DNA of 64,000 nucleotides from JAURNZ01 sp036337715 (GCA_036337715.1 JAYZDS010000007.1:62001-126000), one strand, 5' to 3'. Shown: positions 18,977 to 29,245, counted from the stretch's first letter. Numbers and translations: made by a program. The notes: generated by a model not told the origin, from the letters alone.

Positions 18977-18992
18977 TTAATATTATTTTAAT
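18977..18992 (+). promoter_or_regulatory. PmrA-box-like direct repeat
   Basis: TTAAT-ATTATT-TTAAT: two TTAAT units with a 6-base spacer beginning ATT. It resembles the PmrA operator described for type IV effector genes of Legionella and Coxiella, with one mismatch (T for C before the second unit). It lies upstream of a phosphatase gene that looks like an effector. In A+T-rich DNA this can arise by chance. Confidence 0.3.
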
Positions 18993-19000
18993 GTATATAT

Positions 19001-19020
19001 GTTACTTTAAAAATAGTAAC
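19001..19020. repeat. Inverted repeat in leader of phosphatase gene
   Basis: Perfect 6-base arms GTTACT and AGTAAC are separated by 8 A/T bases, directly before the ribosome-binding site of the gene starting at 19039. It could be an operator or a small leader hairpin. Confidence 0.35.
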
Positions 19021-19038
19021 AAAAAGAGAGTATTCATT

Positions 19039-21603
19039 ATGACAATTGAAAATTCAGATGGTATTGTACCATCGCCAGTAAAGGTATTAACATCCGGCCA
19101 CAAAGACTCTTTTAATAGTCAATTCCACGTCATTCCGGATGTTCATGGTAATTATTTAACTTTGATTCAAGAATGTTTCCTATGTATAGAAAGTTTTAGA
19201 TGGGATGGAAAAAAAGAATTAATGACAAAGTACGTTGAGGCAAGTCATGCTGCAGCAGATAGGTTGAAAAATATGTTTGAAATCAGTGGTTATTCTCAAT
19301 GTTATTTAACTGATTTAAGACAAAATAACCAAAAAGTTTACAATACAGTCGACGGAAACGAATTTATAGAAGAATTAAAAATGGATTTAAATAAATTTTC
19401 TTTGGAAACAAATGATCAAGACAAAGAAATTATTTTCGCTGGAGATTTATTGGCTGATCGACAAACAAATTCCTTATATATGCTTTATACATTTGCGGCA
19501 TTAAAAAGAATAGGACTAAATTTTAAAATTATTTTCTCAAATCATGATGAACTTTTTTTCCAAGTGTTTGCCCAATTAAAGCAAGTGTTTCATGGCCTTG
19601 ATAAGGAAAAATTAAAAAATTTCGACTATATTCAAGAAAATTTCATTAAAAATTTACGAAGAATCGTATCTAGTAAAATTAATACAAAGGGAATTTCTTA
19701 TACAAAATGCTATGCATCTTTACTACAATTTGCATTGACGTTAGAAAAACAAATTTATGAGTTACATCAAGAAAATCAAGTACAAGATTCCAATGGTAAA
19801 ATATCATTAGTATCTGGTTTTGCTGAAGTCATCGATATTATTGAAACAGTATATATCCCTAATTTGAAGATGGCCCACATAGAAGATTTAAAAACCACAG
19901 AGGGCAAAAGACCTTTTGTTACTACTCATGCCCCACAAGCCATGATCGATCAGAATGAAGCAGGTGCATTAGTTACAAATCTTTATAATCAAGTTCATGT
20001 AATAGACGATTATAAAAAAATTCTAAATATTTTATTAATCTATTCTCCTTATCAATCGCCATTTGCAGAAGAAATCAAGTATTTGCAAAGTATGTGTGAC
20101 TATTTAGAGAATGTAAATGATGAAAATATACTTTTCTTAAAAGCATTTATCCTAAATTCAAAACCAATGCTAAGAGAGTCGCTTAATAACCATACGAACG
20201 TCATTATTGAATCTGAAAAGTTACTCAAAGACAAAATCGCATGGTTTATTGTTCAGGCGTTTAATCTCCCTCAATTTTTCATTAATTTTAAAGAATCCTA
20301 CGACCAACTTGATCCAAATGAAGTTGATTTATATGATTCAGAAATGATCAAAGCAACGAATGCTCTTTATTCAATATCAGATCACTTCATAAATACCAAA
20401 CAGCAAGTGTTTCACTATCGCGAAACTAAAAAATCTATACTTGAGCCTTTACAGCATGGTTATATTGATAATTTTTTTCAATTATGTCAGGATTTACGAC
20501 ATTTACAATTTTCAATCAATAACATTGCTAATCTTACTAATGAAGGACAACACAGTATGATTAGCTCTATTTGGAATTTGTATCAGTATTTAAGTGAGAA
20601 TGATCGTGCCAACAGATTTGTGTGGGATGGTAGGTATTATCCTAACTTAGATCGATCAATGAAAGATTTAAAAAACATGTATAGTCAATTGTCATCAATT
20701 GATATGAGTGATACTAATTGGTACGAAAACCCAACTTTAAATAAAGTTTATAATTATTTTTATCAAAATCAGATGTTTGTACCCAATAAGCATGATCAAA
20801 ACATCATTCATATTTTAAAAAATAATATCAAATCAAATATGAATCATCATCTCTACATCAATAGAGTTGTTATCTTTGAGATAGCACAACGAGTTTTGGT
20901 TTCAAAGTTTTCCAAACATGTTGCCCCATATTTAGAGATTTCAGATCAAAAAGTGACATCGATTTGGGGTTTGTGGCGACATATGGTAACGGACGCATAT
21001 CAAAAGTCAGTAGATGCAAACATGGACGAAGAAGTAGTTAATCAGTTATTTGTAATGTACAGAAATATCTTGTCATATCGAATAATCATCGAGCAACTTT
21101 TATTATCCATCAATAAAGAAAGTATAAACGCAATATCTTAGGTAGATATCACCAAAAAAATGATAGAGAATATGGACTATATCATACAAACCTTCCCAAG
21201 TATTATTTATGATAGAGATGAATCTCAGGTAATGACTGATTTACAAAAATCCATCTATGATTTTGTTTGGAACCGAAAAGAAGTGAGAGGTGACCAATCA
21301 GGACAATCTTTGATTGTTAACCTACATGGTCATACAGGTAATGCAGACACAGAAGAAGACGATAATCGAATTACTATCGCTTCTCTTGATAATCAAGAAA
21401 GTAAGATTAAAAACGTACGTATTAGGCTTGAAGCTTCTAAAGCTGAAGAGCAAGAGCCATATGCTATTGCTAAAGAACCTACAAAATTAAAGTGTACACC
21501 AAATTTATTCAATAAAAAGCAAAAAAGAAATGAAACAGATAACGTTATAGCTGAAAAAAAACCTAAGATTAATAGTATAAATAACATGACATCTAATCAT
21601 TGA
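19039..21603 (+). pseudogene. Wip/PPP-like phosphatase gene, interrupted by in-frame TAG
   Basis: The product resembles PPP-fold phosphatases such as the Legionella WipA/WipB effectors. From the ATG at 19039 (preceded by AAAGAGAG) the metal motifs are DVHGN at 34-38, GDLLADR at 135-141, SNHDE at 167-171 and THAP with H297. A TAG at 21139-21141 (codon 701) stops translation. The same frame then stays open for 154 codons to 21603 and contains VNLHGHTGN (codons 761-769), which carries the last metal histidine. The paralogue downstream has the matching FHGHIG within one chain. So this looks like one 854-codon gene with a single nonsense codon. Alternatives are UAG readthrough or a separate 147-residue gene from 21160, which lacks a good ribosome-binding site. 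Confidence 0.65.
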
Positions 21604-21671
21604 TATTATCTATAATTTTATATTTTTTCAATTATTTATGTTAAAATAACAACAACAATAAAGAGTTAATT

Positions 21672-23459
21672 ATGCCTAATCAAAAAGAATCAAATATCGA
21701 TCAAAATAATATGAAAGAAAACATTTCAAGTTCCTCTGGAGAGATTGTTTTTTCATCTTTGAAAACCATAGAAGATGGTCCTGCAAATGGGAAAAATTTA
21801 TATGCATTCGGAGATGGAAACGGAAGTTGGATCAATATTCTAAAACAATTGTATTCAAGAGGTATCATTAAATATCAGCATGGTGATAAAGCATTTCAGC
21901 AAGAAATTTCTAGTTTTGAATTGGCTGAACAGAACGTTCTCGATGAGTTTCAAAAGTATGCTATTAATAATAAGGCAACTCAAATCCCGCCAACATTAGG
22001 AAATTTTTATGAAAACCAGGTTTTTTCATATCTCGACAATTTGGATGCTTTTTTTAAGAAATTTACATGTCAAAAAGTTTCTGGTGATCCAGTTGATGTT
22101 ATCTTAATTGGTGATTTACTGAATGATCGCTTTACAAATAACTATGGAATGATCTCACTATTGGCAGCATTTGGAAGTGAAATAAACTTTAAGGTGATTT
22201 TTTCCAATCATGATTTTCATGCCATTAATCAGTTCAAGGTCTTAAGAAATGGTATTGATCAATATAAAAATAATGATCAGCACAGTAAAGAAAATCCAGC
22301 ATATATTGAGAACTTCATTTTTAAACCATTATTAAATGAAATAAATAGAATGGTAGGTTCATTTGCCGTGAAAGATAATGCCGGCAGTGTCCTTGCCTCT
22401 GGAGTGCATTTTGGATTATCATCTATCACATGGTTTTTTACGCTTAAACATCTTGTTGGAAAAGAAAAAACAATACAACCACTTGAGCACTTTTTAAATA
22501 TGGTAGATAAGTACTATTATCCTATTGTTGAGTTAGCTTTGGGTCGGTCTTACAAAACAAATGAAGAAGAAAAATATGCTGTCTTTACACATGCCCCATC
22601 CATGTTTACTATACCGAATCTTTCTAGCCTAAATGAGGATGCAGTTAAGGAACTTTGTATCAAGTTATTGAAAGAGGATCAACAATTAGGGGGTAGTTTT
22701 ATAAATCTTTATTTAAAAGGGATAACTAAGAATAACTTTACTATTAATGTAGCTAAAAATATTTTAGATAATATTGCAACTTACCCGATAACAGGATTGT
22801 TTAATTACATGCAAAATAAATTTTCGGCCAACATTGATGGATTTACAGTAGAAAAGAAAAAATCTCTTGTTGAGTCGGTAAATGCATTAAAATCGGCTTA
22901 TGAATCAAGTCTAAGTACGTACAATAATAGTATTAATAAAGAGGCAAAGAGAAAATCTTTAGTTCGGTCCATTGTTGAAATTATTTCTCTAATGTCGGAT
23001 CTTAAAAATCTTTATTTACAAAATAACCTTATTGAAGATTTATTAACAGATTATGAGATTCTAAAATTCACTCAAAATAGAGTTTTATACAAAAACCCAT
23101 ATACAAGTTATATGACGTCCTTTCACGGTCATATAGGCTATATGAGTTCTAAAATCTATAATGACCATACTGCAAGCTCCTTTAATTTAGATTCTAATGG
23201 TGGAAAGGATAATCAGGAAATACATCGCTATGCAGGAATGCACACCATGTTTCAAGCAAACAAAGGTCAGGAAAAATTGCCTGCTACGCCTATTGCTGAA
23301 AGTAAACAAAAAACTAAACTTGAAGTGAAAAATACACCTGGTGCTTCATTTATTCAAGAAAAACAGAAGCGTCTTGATCAAAAAAGGATGGCAGAACATA
23401 AAAGAAAATTACAGGACTCTCATGGCACTAGTTATAGTAGTGTGAATAAGAAAAGATGA
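21672..23459 (+). CDS. Wip/PPP-like phosphatase paralogue, effector candidate
   Basis: This 595-residue protein is a paralogue of the interrupted gene just upstream. Motifs are GDGNG (47-51), IGDLLNDR (146-153), SNHD (178-181), FTHAPS with H307, and FHGHIG with H485/H487. In the first motif the usual DxH is DxN, so one metal ligand differs from the upstream copy (DVH). The long region between H307 and H487 is helical and unlike bacterial PPPs. The tail is basic (HKRKLQ and terminal NKKR), like a nuclear localisation signal. No signal peptide. A TTAAAATAA-rich region and AAAGAG precede the ATG. Phosphatase activity is inferred. Confidence 0.6.
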   Translation: MPNQKESNIDQNNMKENISSSSGEIVFSSLKTIEDGPANGKNLYAFGDGNGSWINILKQLYSRGIIKYQHGDKAFQQEISSFELAEQNVLDEFQKYAINNKATQIPPTLGNFYENQVFSYLDNLDAFFKKFTCQKVSGDPVDVILIGDLLNDRFTNNYGMISLLAAFGSEINFKVIFSNHDFHAINQFKVLRNGIDQYKNNDQHSKENPAYIENFIFKPLLNEINRMVGSFAVKDNAGSVLASGVHFGLSSITWFFTLKHLVGKEKTIQPLEHFLNMVDKYYYPIVELALGRSYKTNEEEKYAVFTHAPSMFTIPNLSSLNEDAVKELCIKLLKEDQQLGGSFINLYLKGITKNNFTINVAKNILDNIATYPITGLFNYMQNKFSANIDGFTVEKKKSLVESVNALKSAYESSLSTYNNSINKEAKRKSLVRSIVEIISLMSDLKNLYLQNNLIEDLLTDYEILKFTQNRVLYKNPYTSYMTSFHGHIGYMSSKIYNDHTASSFNLDSNGGKDNQEIHRYAGMHTMFQANKGQEKLPATPIAESKQKTKLEVKNTPGASFIQEKQKRLDQKRMAEHKRKLQDSHGTSYSSVNKKR

Positions 23460-23491
23460 TACTAGGGTAATTTATCTTTAAGAAAAGACGC

Positions 23492-24439
23492 TTAAAGTAC
23501 GCTCACTTTAGAAATACAACCACCTGTGTGAGACTTGTTTGGTAATATGCGAAGCGTCTTTTGGCCCTGCGGGTAGTTATATTTCTCCCATGTTGCCACA
23601 CCATGTCTCCCATAAGGTAACTCAATGTCTTGTAAAAGCGCGCTGGGATGTTTTTTTTTCAAATAGCACATAATGCCTTCATTTTCTTCAGGTGAAAAAG
23701 TACATGTGCTATAAACAAGTTGGCCACCTGGTTTACATGCTCTAAATGCATTAAGTATCAGTTGTTTTTGCATGCCAACACAAGCCTTGATTTTATTTAC
23801 TCCCCAATATTTTAATGTTTTTTTTATATGAACATTAAATCTACTTTCGCAACTGCAAGGTGCATCTAGTAGCACTTTATCGAATTGTGCCATGAAGGTC
23901 TTATTAATTTTTCTACCATCTGATAAGCGACAATTTACATTGGTTATATTAAGACGCTCAAGATTAGCAATGAGTTTAAAAAAACGACTTTTCGATTGGT
24001 CATTGGCAACGATTTGTCCTGTATTATGCATTAAAATTGCCATTAAAAACGTTTTTCCACCAGGTGCTGCAGTTAAATCAAGAATAGTATCATTAGGTTT
24101 TGGATTTAAAGCTGCAACAGTAAGAATGCTAGGTAAACCCAATAGATAGAAATAACCCAAGTTGTGCATTTCATGGTAAGTCAGCATACTCTTATGTTGG
24201 TGGTCTATTGACCAAGTTAGCTCACCAAACAACGGTATTTCTGGATGAGGTTTAAGGTCTATACAAAGTTTTTCTAAGGTAGATATGGTTTGATCTGGAT
24301 TATTTTTAAAGGGGTTTAATACAAAATATAATCGATTATTACCTGAGAATTGTTGAATAAAATGATTATAATCAGCGTCACTGAGCATCATTTGCATGCG
24401 ATCTAAAAAAGCTTGTGGCAAAGCGTAGGGCATTGTCAT
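23492..24439 (-). CDS. RsmB/RsmF-family RNA m5C methyltransferase
   Basis: This SAM-dependent enzyme should make 5-methylcytosine in rRNA or tRNA. The SAM site is LDLTAAPGGKTFLMA. Motif IV has DAPCSCESRF with the product-release cysteine, and motif VI has YSTCTFSPEENEG with the nucleophilic cysteine. The N-terminal cap is short. The protein has 315 residues, so it lacks the C-terminal RNA-binding domains of RsmF. It ends near the catalytic domain with HGVATWEKYNYPQGQKTLRILP. It follows the exchanger gene with one base between them. The specific substrate cannot be told from sequence alone. Confidence 0.85.
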   Translation of the reverse strand: MTMPYALPQAFLDRMQMMLSDADYNHFIQQFSGNNRLYFVLNPFKNNPDQTISTLEKLCIDLKPHPEIPLFGELTWSIDHQHKSMLTYHEMHNLGYFYLLGLPSILTVAALNPKPNDTILDLTAAPGGKTFLMAILMHNTGQIVANDQSKSRFFKLIANLERLNITNVNCRLSDGRKINKTFMAQFDKVLLDAPCSCESRFNVHIKKTLKYWGVNKIKACVGMQKQLILNAFRACKPGGQLVYSTCTFSPEENEGIMCYLKKKHPSALLQDIELPYGRHGVATWEKYNYPQGQKTLRILPNKSHTGGCISKVSVL

Positions 24440-24440
24440 C

Positions 24441-25388
24441 TTAGTTTTGGTTAATGACGTGTTGTGCGATTAAAGCTAAAAAAGCTACATAGCTTAGGAG
24501 AAAACAAATACCTTCTAAACGTGTCAATTTATTTGGTTTTTGAGTATAACATCTAATCCATAAATAAAGTGTGGCAGTGAGCATTAATGCAAAATCACGA
24601 TAGACGATGGAAATAGGCACATCAATAGGATGGATGCATGCGGCAACACCAATGACAACCATTGTGTTTAGTAAGTTTGAGCCAATCACATTTCCAAGAA
24701 TCAGATCTGGTTTATTTTGTTGGCATGCGGCAAGACTGGTTGCTAATTCGGGAAGAGAAGTACCAATGGCAACGACAGTAAGACCAATAATCTCATCACC
24801 AATATTGAGTTGATGTGCTATGAAAGTTGCAGACCAAACGAGCATTTGAGCACTAGCCATTAGAGCAATGAAGCTAAGTACAACCAATAGCCAGGCAGTA
24901 GCATAAGATGTGGTTAATTTAGTGTGTTTTTCATTACTTTGATTGGTTTGCAGGTTTAAAGATTTGTAAATGATCCAAGCATAAAATCCCAATGCGATAA
25001 ACCCATAAGTGCGTCCTAGGGTCCCAGTAAGTAAAACGCCAAATGTAATGATGGAAACCAAAATCAAGTAACTAATCTCACCCTGCCAGAGTGTTTTCGG
25101 GATGCGGATGGGGCAAACGAGTAAGCTTGCGCCAAGTATAAAAAGGATGTTAGCAATGTTTGAACCATAACCATTTCCCAAGGCCAAAACGGGTGCACCT
25201 TTAAATGCTGCTATGATTGATACCATAATTTCTGGTAGCGAAGTACCAATTCCGATGATGGTAATTCCAATCATAAGCTCAGAAAGATGATGGTATTGGC
25301 CAATTAGAGTTGCATTATGTACTAATTTTTGTGCACTGAAAACCAATATGCACAAACCAACTAAAAGGATTAGTAAAGCGAATAACAT
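24441..25388 (-). CDS. Na+/Ca2+ exchanger family (YrbG-like)
   Basis: This is a CaCA-superfamily cation antiporter in the inner membrane, with about ten hydrophobic segments. Both alpha repeats are visible: GTSLPEIMVSIIAAFKGAP with GNGYGSNIAN in the first half, and GTSLPELATSLAAC with LGNVIGSNLLN in the second. The acidic residues in GTSLPE bind Ca2+. I start at the ATG at 25388 (MLFALLILLVG). A TTG ten codons upstream is also in frame but adds a non-family extension. The first alpha repeat has GNGYGSN instead of GNxxGSN with small residues, a minor deviation. Confidence 0.9.
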   Translation of the reverse strand: MLFALLILLVGLCILVFSAQKLVHNATLIGQYHHLSELMIGITIIGIGTSLPEIMVSIIAAFKGAPVLALGNGYGSNIANILFILGASLLVCPIRIPKTLWQGEISYLILVSIITFGVLLTGTLGRTYGFIALGFYAWIIYKSLNLQTNQSNEKHTKLTTSYATAWLLVVLSFIALMASAQMLVWSATFIAHQLNIGDEIIGLTVVAIGTSLPELATSLAACQQNKPDLILGNVIGSNLLNTMVVIGVAACIHPIDVPISIVYRDFALMLTATLYLWIRCYTQKPNKLTRLEGICFLLSYVAFLALIAQHVINQN

Positions 25389-25484
25389 GTCTTTAGTATT
25401 CCTGGAACATGCTTGCAATGCAACTCGTTTTATATCAATAGGTTTTGTGATACATTAGTCCAATGAACTGATTAAAGGTAATGT

Positions 25485-27971
25485 ATGTACGAATATAATC
25501 CAGAACAAGTAGAAGCAAAATGGCAAGCATATTGGGATGAGCAATCCACATTTAAGGTTGGCGAAGACACCTCAAAGCCAAAATATTATGTACTAGACAT
25601 GTTTCCTTACCCATCTGGTGCTGGACTTCATGTTGGGCACCCTGAAGGCTACACAGCTACGGATATTGTTGCAAGAGCAAAGCGTATGCAAGGTTTTAAT
25701 GTGCTTCACCCTATGGGTTGGGATGCATTTGGTTTGCCTGCTGAAAGGGCAGCAGTACGCGAACAGAAACATCCAGCAGATATTACAAAAAGAAATATCA
25801 GCAATTTCAAAAAACAAATTAAACGTTTGGGATTGTCTTATGACTGGTCGAGGGAAATTTGTACCAGTGATCCTGACTATTACCGCTGGACACAATGGAT
25901 ATTTTTAAAATTATATGAAAAGGATTTAGCTTATTTAGCTGAGGTGCCAGTGAATTGGTGTCCAGCTCAAGGGACAGTCCTAGCCAATGAAGAAGTTGTC
26001 GACGGCAAATATGTTGAAACTGGTGATCCGGTTGAAAAGCGTATCATGCGTCAATGGATGCTGAGAATCACTGCCTATGCAGATCGGTTATTAGATGGTT
26101 TAGAAGGCCTAGATTGGCCAAAAAATGTCATCGACATGCAAAAAAATTGGATTGGACGATCAGAAGGCGCGGAATTAAGTTTTGACGTCCAAGGGCATGG
26201 TGTTAAATTAGATGTTTTTACCACGAGACCTGAAACACTTTACGGTTCAACTTTTTGTGTATTAGCACCTGACCACCCATTACTTAAAACCATTGTTACT
26301 ACAGAGCAGGTAGATGCTGTAGAAGCCTATTGTGATAAACGTCGTTCTTTGTCAGACCGTGACAGAGACACCTTAGCCGGAAAAGAAAAGACCGGTGTCT
26401 TTACAGGTAGCTTTGTTATTCATCCATTGACCGACAAAGCACTACCTATTTGGGTAGCTGATTATGTCAAATTAGGTTATGGCCATGGTGCCATAATGGC
26501 TGTTCCTGCAGAAGATGAGCGTGATCAGGCATTTGCTGAAGCATATGATTTACCAGTTATTCCTATTATTGAAAATGGTAAGATGATCTCTTCTGACCAC
26601 TTAGATGGTCTGACAATCGATCAAGCAAAAACAAAAATGATTGTTTCATTAGAAGAAAAACAGCTGGGTAAAGCTAAGGTAACTTATAAATTAAGAGATT
26701 GGTTATTTTCTAGGCAGCGCTACTGGGGTGAGCCTTTTCCCATGTTATATGACGCATCGGGTTTAGCCAGCCCAATGAATATTGATGATTTGCCACTGAC
26801 ATTGCCGGTGATTGAAGATTTTCATCCAACTGAAGACGGTCTACCACCCTTAGCTCGAGCTAAGGACTGGGTTAATAGTTCGCAGGGCATGAGAGAACTG
26901 AATACGATGCCACAGTGGGCAGGGTCCTGTTGGTATTTCTTGAGATACATGGATCCTAACAATGATCAAGCTATGGTTGACCCCAAAAAAGAGGCTTATT
27001 GGGGACAAGTAGATTTATATGTGGGTGGTTTAGAGCATGCAGTATCTCATTTATTATACTCGAGATTTTGGTATAAGGTTTTATTTGATTGTGGGGTTGT
27101 CAGCCATGAAGAACCTTTTAAAAAGCTTTTTAACCAAGGCATGATTCTTGCATATAGTTATCGTGATAAATTAGGGAAGTACCATCACCCTGATACGATT
27201 AATTTAGATGAGAATGGTAAGGCAACTTTGAAAGAATCAGGTGAGACATTGTCATCTATGGTTGAAAAAATGTCTAAATCTAAATTAAACGTTGTTAACC
27301 CAGATGATGTGGTTGCAGAATATGGGGCGGATGCATTACGTTTATATGAGATGTTTATGGGGCCACTTGAAGCCACAAAACCCTGGCAAACCAATGGTGT
27401 GAAAGGTATGTTAACATTTTTGCAACGTATTTGGCGTCAAACCATCGATGTAAATACAGACAGGCTGCAAGCAAATATCACAGACGATGAAATAGGCAGT
27501 CAGACATTTAATCAGGCACTTAATCAAACCATTGATAAAGTGACAAATGATATTCAAGCATTGAAGTTTAACACCGCCATCGCTCAGATGATGACTTTTA
27601 TGAATATCTGTAAAAATGAAGCGAATATACCAAAAAAAGGTTGGGAAAAGTTCATTTTAGTCTTAGCACCTTTTGCACCACATATAGCAGAAGAGCTTTG
27701 GGCTAGGTTAGGGCATACCAGTACTTTGGCATACCATACTTGGCCAGAAGTGGAAAAAGCTTTTTTAACAGTTGAAAAAGTAAATATCCCGTTATGCTTG
27801 AATGGTAAAAAAGTATCCTTGGTTGAAGTTGAAAAGGGTATATCACAAGCAGAAATGGAGGCGCTGTTTCTTGCAGATAAGAAAATTCAGAATAAAATGA
27901 CAGATTTTGAGCTTAAAAAAATAATTTATGTACCTAATCGTTTGTTTAATGCAATAGTGGTGAAAAAATGA
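25485..27971 (+). CDS. leuS: Leucyl-tRNA synthetase
   Basis: LeuS charges tRNA-Leu. It has the HIGH-type signature HVGHPEGYTATD and the editing domain with TTRPETLYG and GYGHGAIMAVPAEDERD (the DERD aspartate that discriminates leucine). The catalytic site has YVGGLEHAVSHLLYSRFW, and the KMSKS motif is VEKMSKSKLNVVNPD. The C-terminal anticodon-binding and tail regions follow. Length is 828 (E. coli 860). AAAGG lies just upstream. The stop overlaps the ATG of blc by 4 bases (ATGA). In many gammaproteobacteria leuS is followed by lptE, so blc here is a different arrangement. Confidence 0.97.
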   Translation: MYEYNPEQVEAKWQAYWDEQSTFKVGEDTSKPKYYVLDMFPYPSGAGLHVGHPEGYTATDIVARAKRMQGFNVLHPMGWDAFGLPAERAAVREQKHPADITKRNISNFKKQIKRLGLSYDWSREICTSDPDYYRWTQWIFLKLYEKDLAYLAEVPVNWCPAQGTVLANEEVVDGKYVETGDPVEKRIMRQWMLRITAYADRLLDGLEGLDWPKNVIDMQKNWIGRSEGAELSFDVQGHGVKLDVFTTRPETLYGSTFCVLAPDHPLLKTIVTTEQVDAVEAYCDKRRSLSDRDRDTLAGKEKTGVFTGSFVIHPLTDKALPIWVADYVKLGYGHGAIMAVPAEDERDQAFAEAYDLPVIPIIENGKMISSDHLDGLTIDQAKTKMIVSLEEKQLGKAKVTYKLRDWLFSRQRYWGEPFPMLYDASGLASPMNIDDLPLTLPVIEDFHPTEDGLPPLARAKDWVNSSQGMRELNTMPQWAGSCWYFLRYMDPNNDQAMVDPKKEAYWGQVDLYVGGLEHAVSHLLYSRFWYKVLFDCGVVSHEEPFKKLFNQGMILAYSYRDKLGKYHHPDTINLDENGKATLKESGETLSSMVEKMSKSKLNVVNPDDVVAEYGADALRLYEMFMGPLEATKPWQTNGVKGMLTFLQRIWRQTIDVNTDRLQANITDDEIGSQTFNQALNQTIDKVTNDIQALKFNTAIAQMMTFMNICKNEANIPKKGWEKFILVLAPFAPHIAEELWARLGHTSTLAYHTWPEVEKAFLTVEKVNIPLCLNGKKVSLVEVEKGISQAEMEALFLADKKIQNKMTDFELKKIIYVPNRLFNAIVVKK

Positions 27972-28507
27972 AAAAATTTCAGTGGTGTCTTCTAGGTTTT
28001 TTATGCTTTTTTGGTTGTAGTTATGAGCCACCGAAAGGAATAGAGCCCATTAAAAACTTTGATAAGCAAGGTTATTTAGGGAAATGGTATGAAATTGCAA
28101 GGTTAGATCATTCTTTTGAACGGGGGCTTACATGTGTTTCAGCAACCTATGAACCAAGATCGGATGGTGGCATAAAAGTTATTAATCGAGGTTATAATGC
28201 TAAAAAAGGTCGCTGGTCTGAAGCAGAAGGGCGCGGCTATATGGTAGGCGAGGACAATATTGGCCAGCTTAAGGTATCTTTTTTTGGGCCTTTTTACGGC
28301 AGTTACATCATCTTTTATCTAGACGATCAGTCAGCCTATGTGACCAGTAATACCAAAGAGTACCTCTGGTATTTATCTCGTACATCTAAGGTATCAAAAA
28401 AGAAGCTGGACCACTTTAAGGCGTATGCAAAAGCACGTGGCTTTAGAGTTGATCAGTTGATTATCGTTGATCAAGCAGCTAAAGATAAGGGTGGTTGCCA
28501 CGCTTAA
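27968..28507 (+). CDS. blc: Outer-membrane lipocalin Blc
   Basis: Blc is a small bacterial lipocalin anchored in the outer membrane that binds lysophospholipids. The signal peptide ends in a lipobox (CFFGC), so the cysteine near residue 17 would be lipidated. The lipocalin signatures are unmistakable: GYLGKWYEIARLDHSFERGL, ATYEPRSDGGIKVINRGYN, LKVSFFGPFYGSY and KEYLWYLSRT. Length is 179 (E. coli 177). It is translationally coupled to leuS through an ATGA overlap. Confidence 0.95.
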   Translation: MKKFQWCLLGFLCFFGCSYEPPKGIEPIKNFDKQGYLGKWYEIARLDHSFERGLTCVSATYEPRSDGGIKVINRGYNAKKGRWSEAEGRGYMVGEDNIGQLKVSFFGPFYGSYIIFYLDDQSAYVTSNTKEYLWYLSRTSKVSKKKLDHFKAYAKARGFRVDQLIIVDQAAKDKGGCHA

Positions 28508-28557
28508 AGCTAATACTGAAGATGATCATATAGATCATTAATTATCTTTTGTCCTCT

Positions 28558-28584
28558 ATTGCGAATGTTAAATTTACTTCGCAA
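28558..28584. repeat. Inverted repeat downstream of blc
   Basis: Arms TTGCGAA and TTCGCAA lie about 13 bases apart in the gap between blc and the convergent gene at 28625. No T-run follows on either strand, so a classical intrinsic terminator is not shown. Confidence 0.3.
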
Positions 28585-28624
28585 AAGGTAGGATAAGCTT
28601 AATTTATTTGAAAATCATATATTA

Positions 28625-29245
28625 TTAATCATTGGCATAAGTAGCTTTGAATGTCTTTAATGGCATTGGGAATTCCTGCATATTATAGAGTTTATGATTA
28701 AAGCAATCTTTAGATGAAATAATAAAAGGTTTTGCCGAATTAATATGTTCTTGTTCAGTTATTGAATGTCTTACATAGTAAGTTAACTTATTGACCAATC
28801 TTGAGTAATATCTTTTTAAATTATTTTTTGGGTAGTCAATGAATAGTCCTAAGTATTGAGCAATTTCGTTTAGGTCTTGACGTGTTTGGTATCTTTCAAA
28901 TGCACCTAATGTACTTATTGTCCAATCGATAATATCACTGGGATTTTCTTTATTAAACATGGAAAATACGGAAAATGGTTTTTTAGAACAAAACTGTTTT
29001 ATAAATAATTGAAAATAATTTTCTAAATCTTCAACTGGCAAGTTTTCATTCGCTAACAAATGTTCTAAAACCCTTTTATAAACTGGGCAAGTATCTTTTT
29101 CCCAGCCAAATGAAGTTGGTATCCATTTATCATGTTTTTTTTGATAGTAATCAATAATTTTATTAAATTCGCTTTCATATGAAGGTTTTTTGGGTATATT
29201 GACGATGTTTAACGCGTTGTCGTGTTTATTGTGTTGATTGTTCAT
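28625..29245 (-). CDS. Unknown cytosolic protein
   Basis: I do not recognise this 206-residue protein. It has no signal peptide or membrane segment, is rich in Lys, Asn, Tyr and Phe, and looks mainly helical. Aromatic clusters include YESEFNKIIDYYQKKHDKW, VEDLENYFQLFIKQF and LKRYYSRLVNKLTYYVRH. AGGTGACATT precedes the ATG. It lies in an accessory stretch beside the ankyrin gene and may be a host-interaction gene, but only position suggests this. Confidence 0.55.
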   Translation of the reverse strand: MNNQHNKHDNALNIVNIPKKPSYESEFNKIIDYYQKKHDKWIPTSFGWEKDTCPVYKRVLEHLLANENLPVEDLENYFQLFIKQFCSKKPFSVFSMFNKENPSDIIDWTISTLGAFERYQTRQDLNEIAQYLGLFIDYPKNNLKRYYSRLVNKLTYYVRHSITEQEHINSAKPFIISSKDCFNHKLYNMQEFPMPLKTFKATYAND

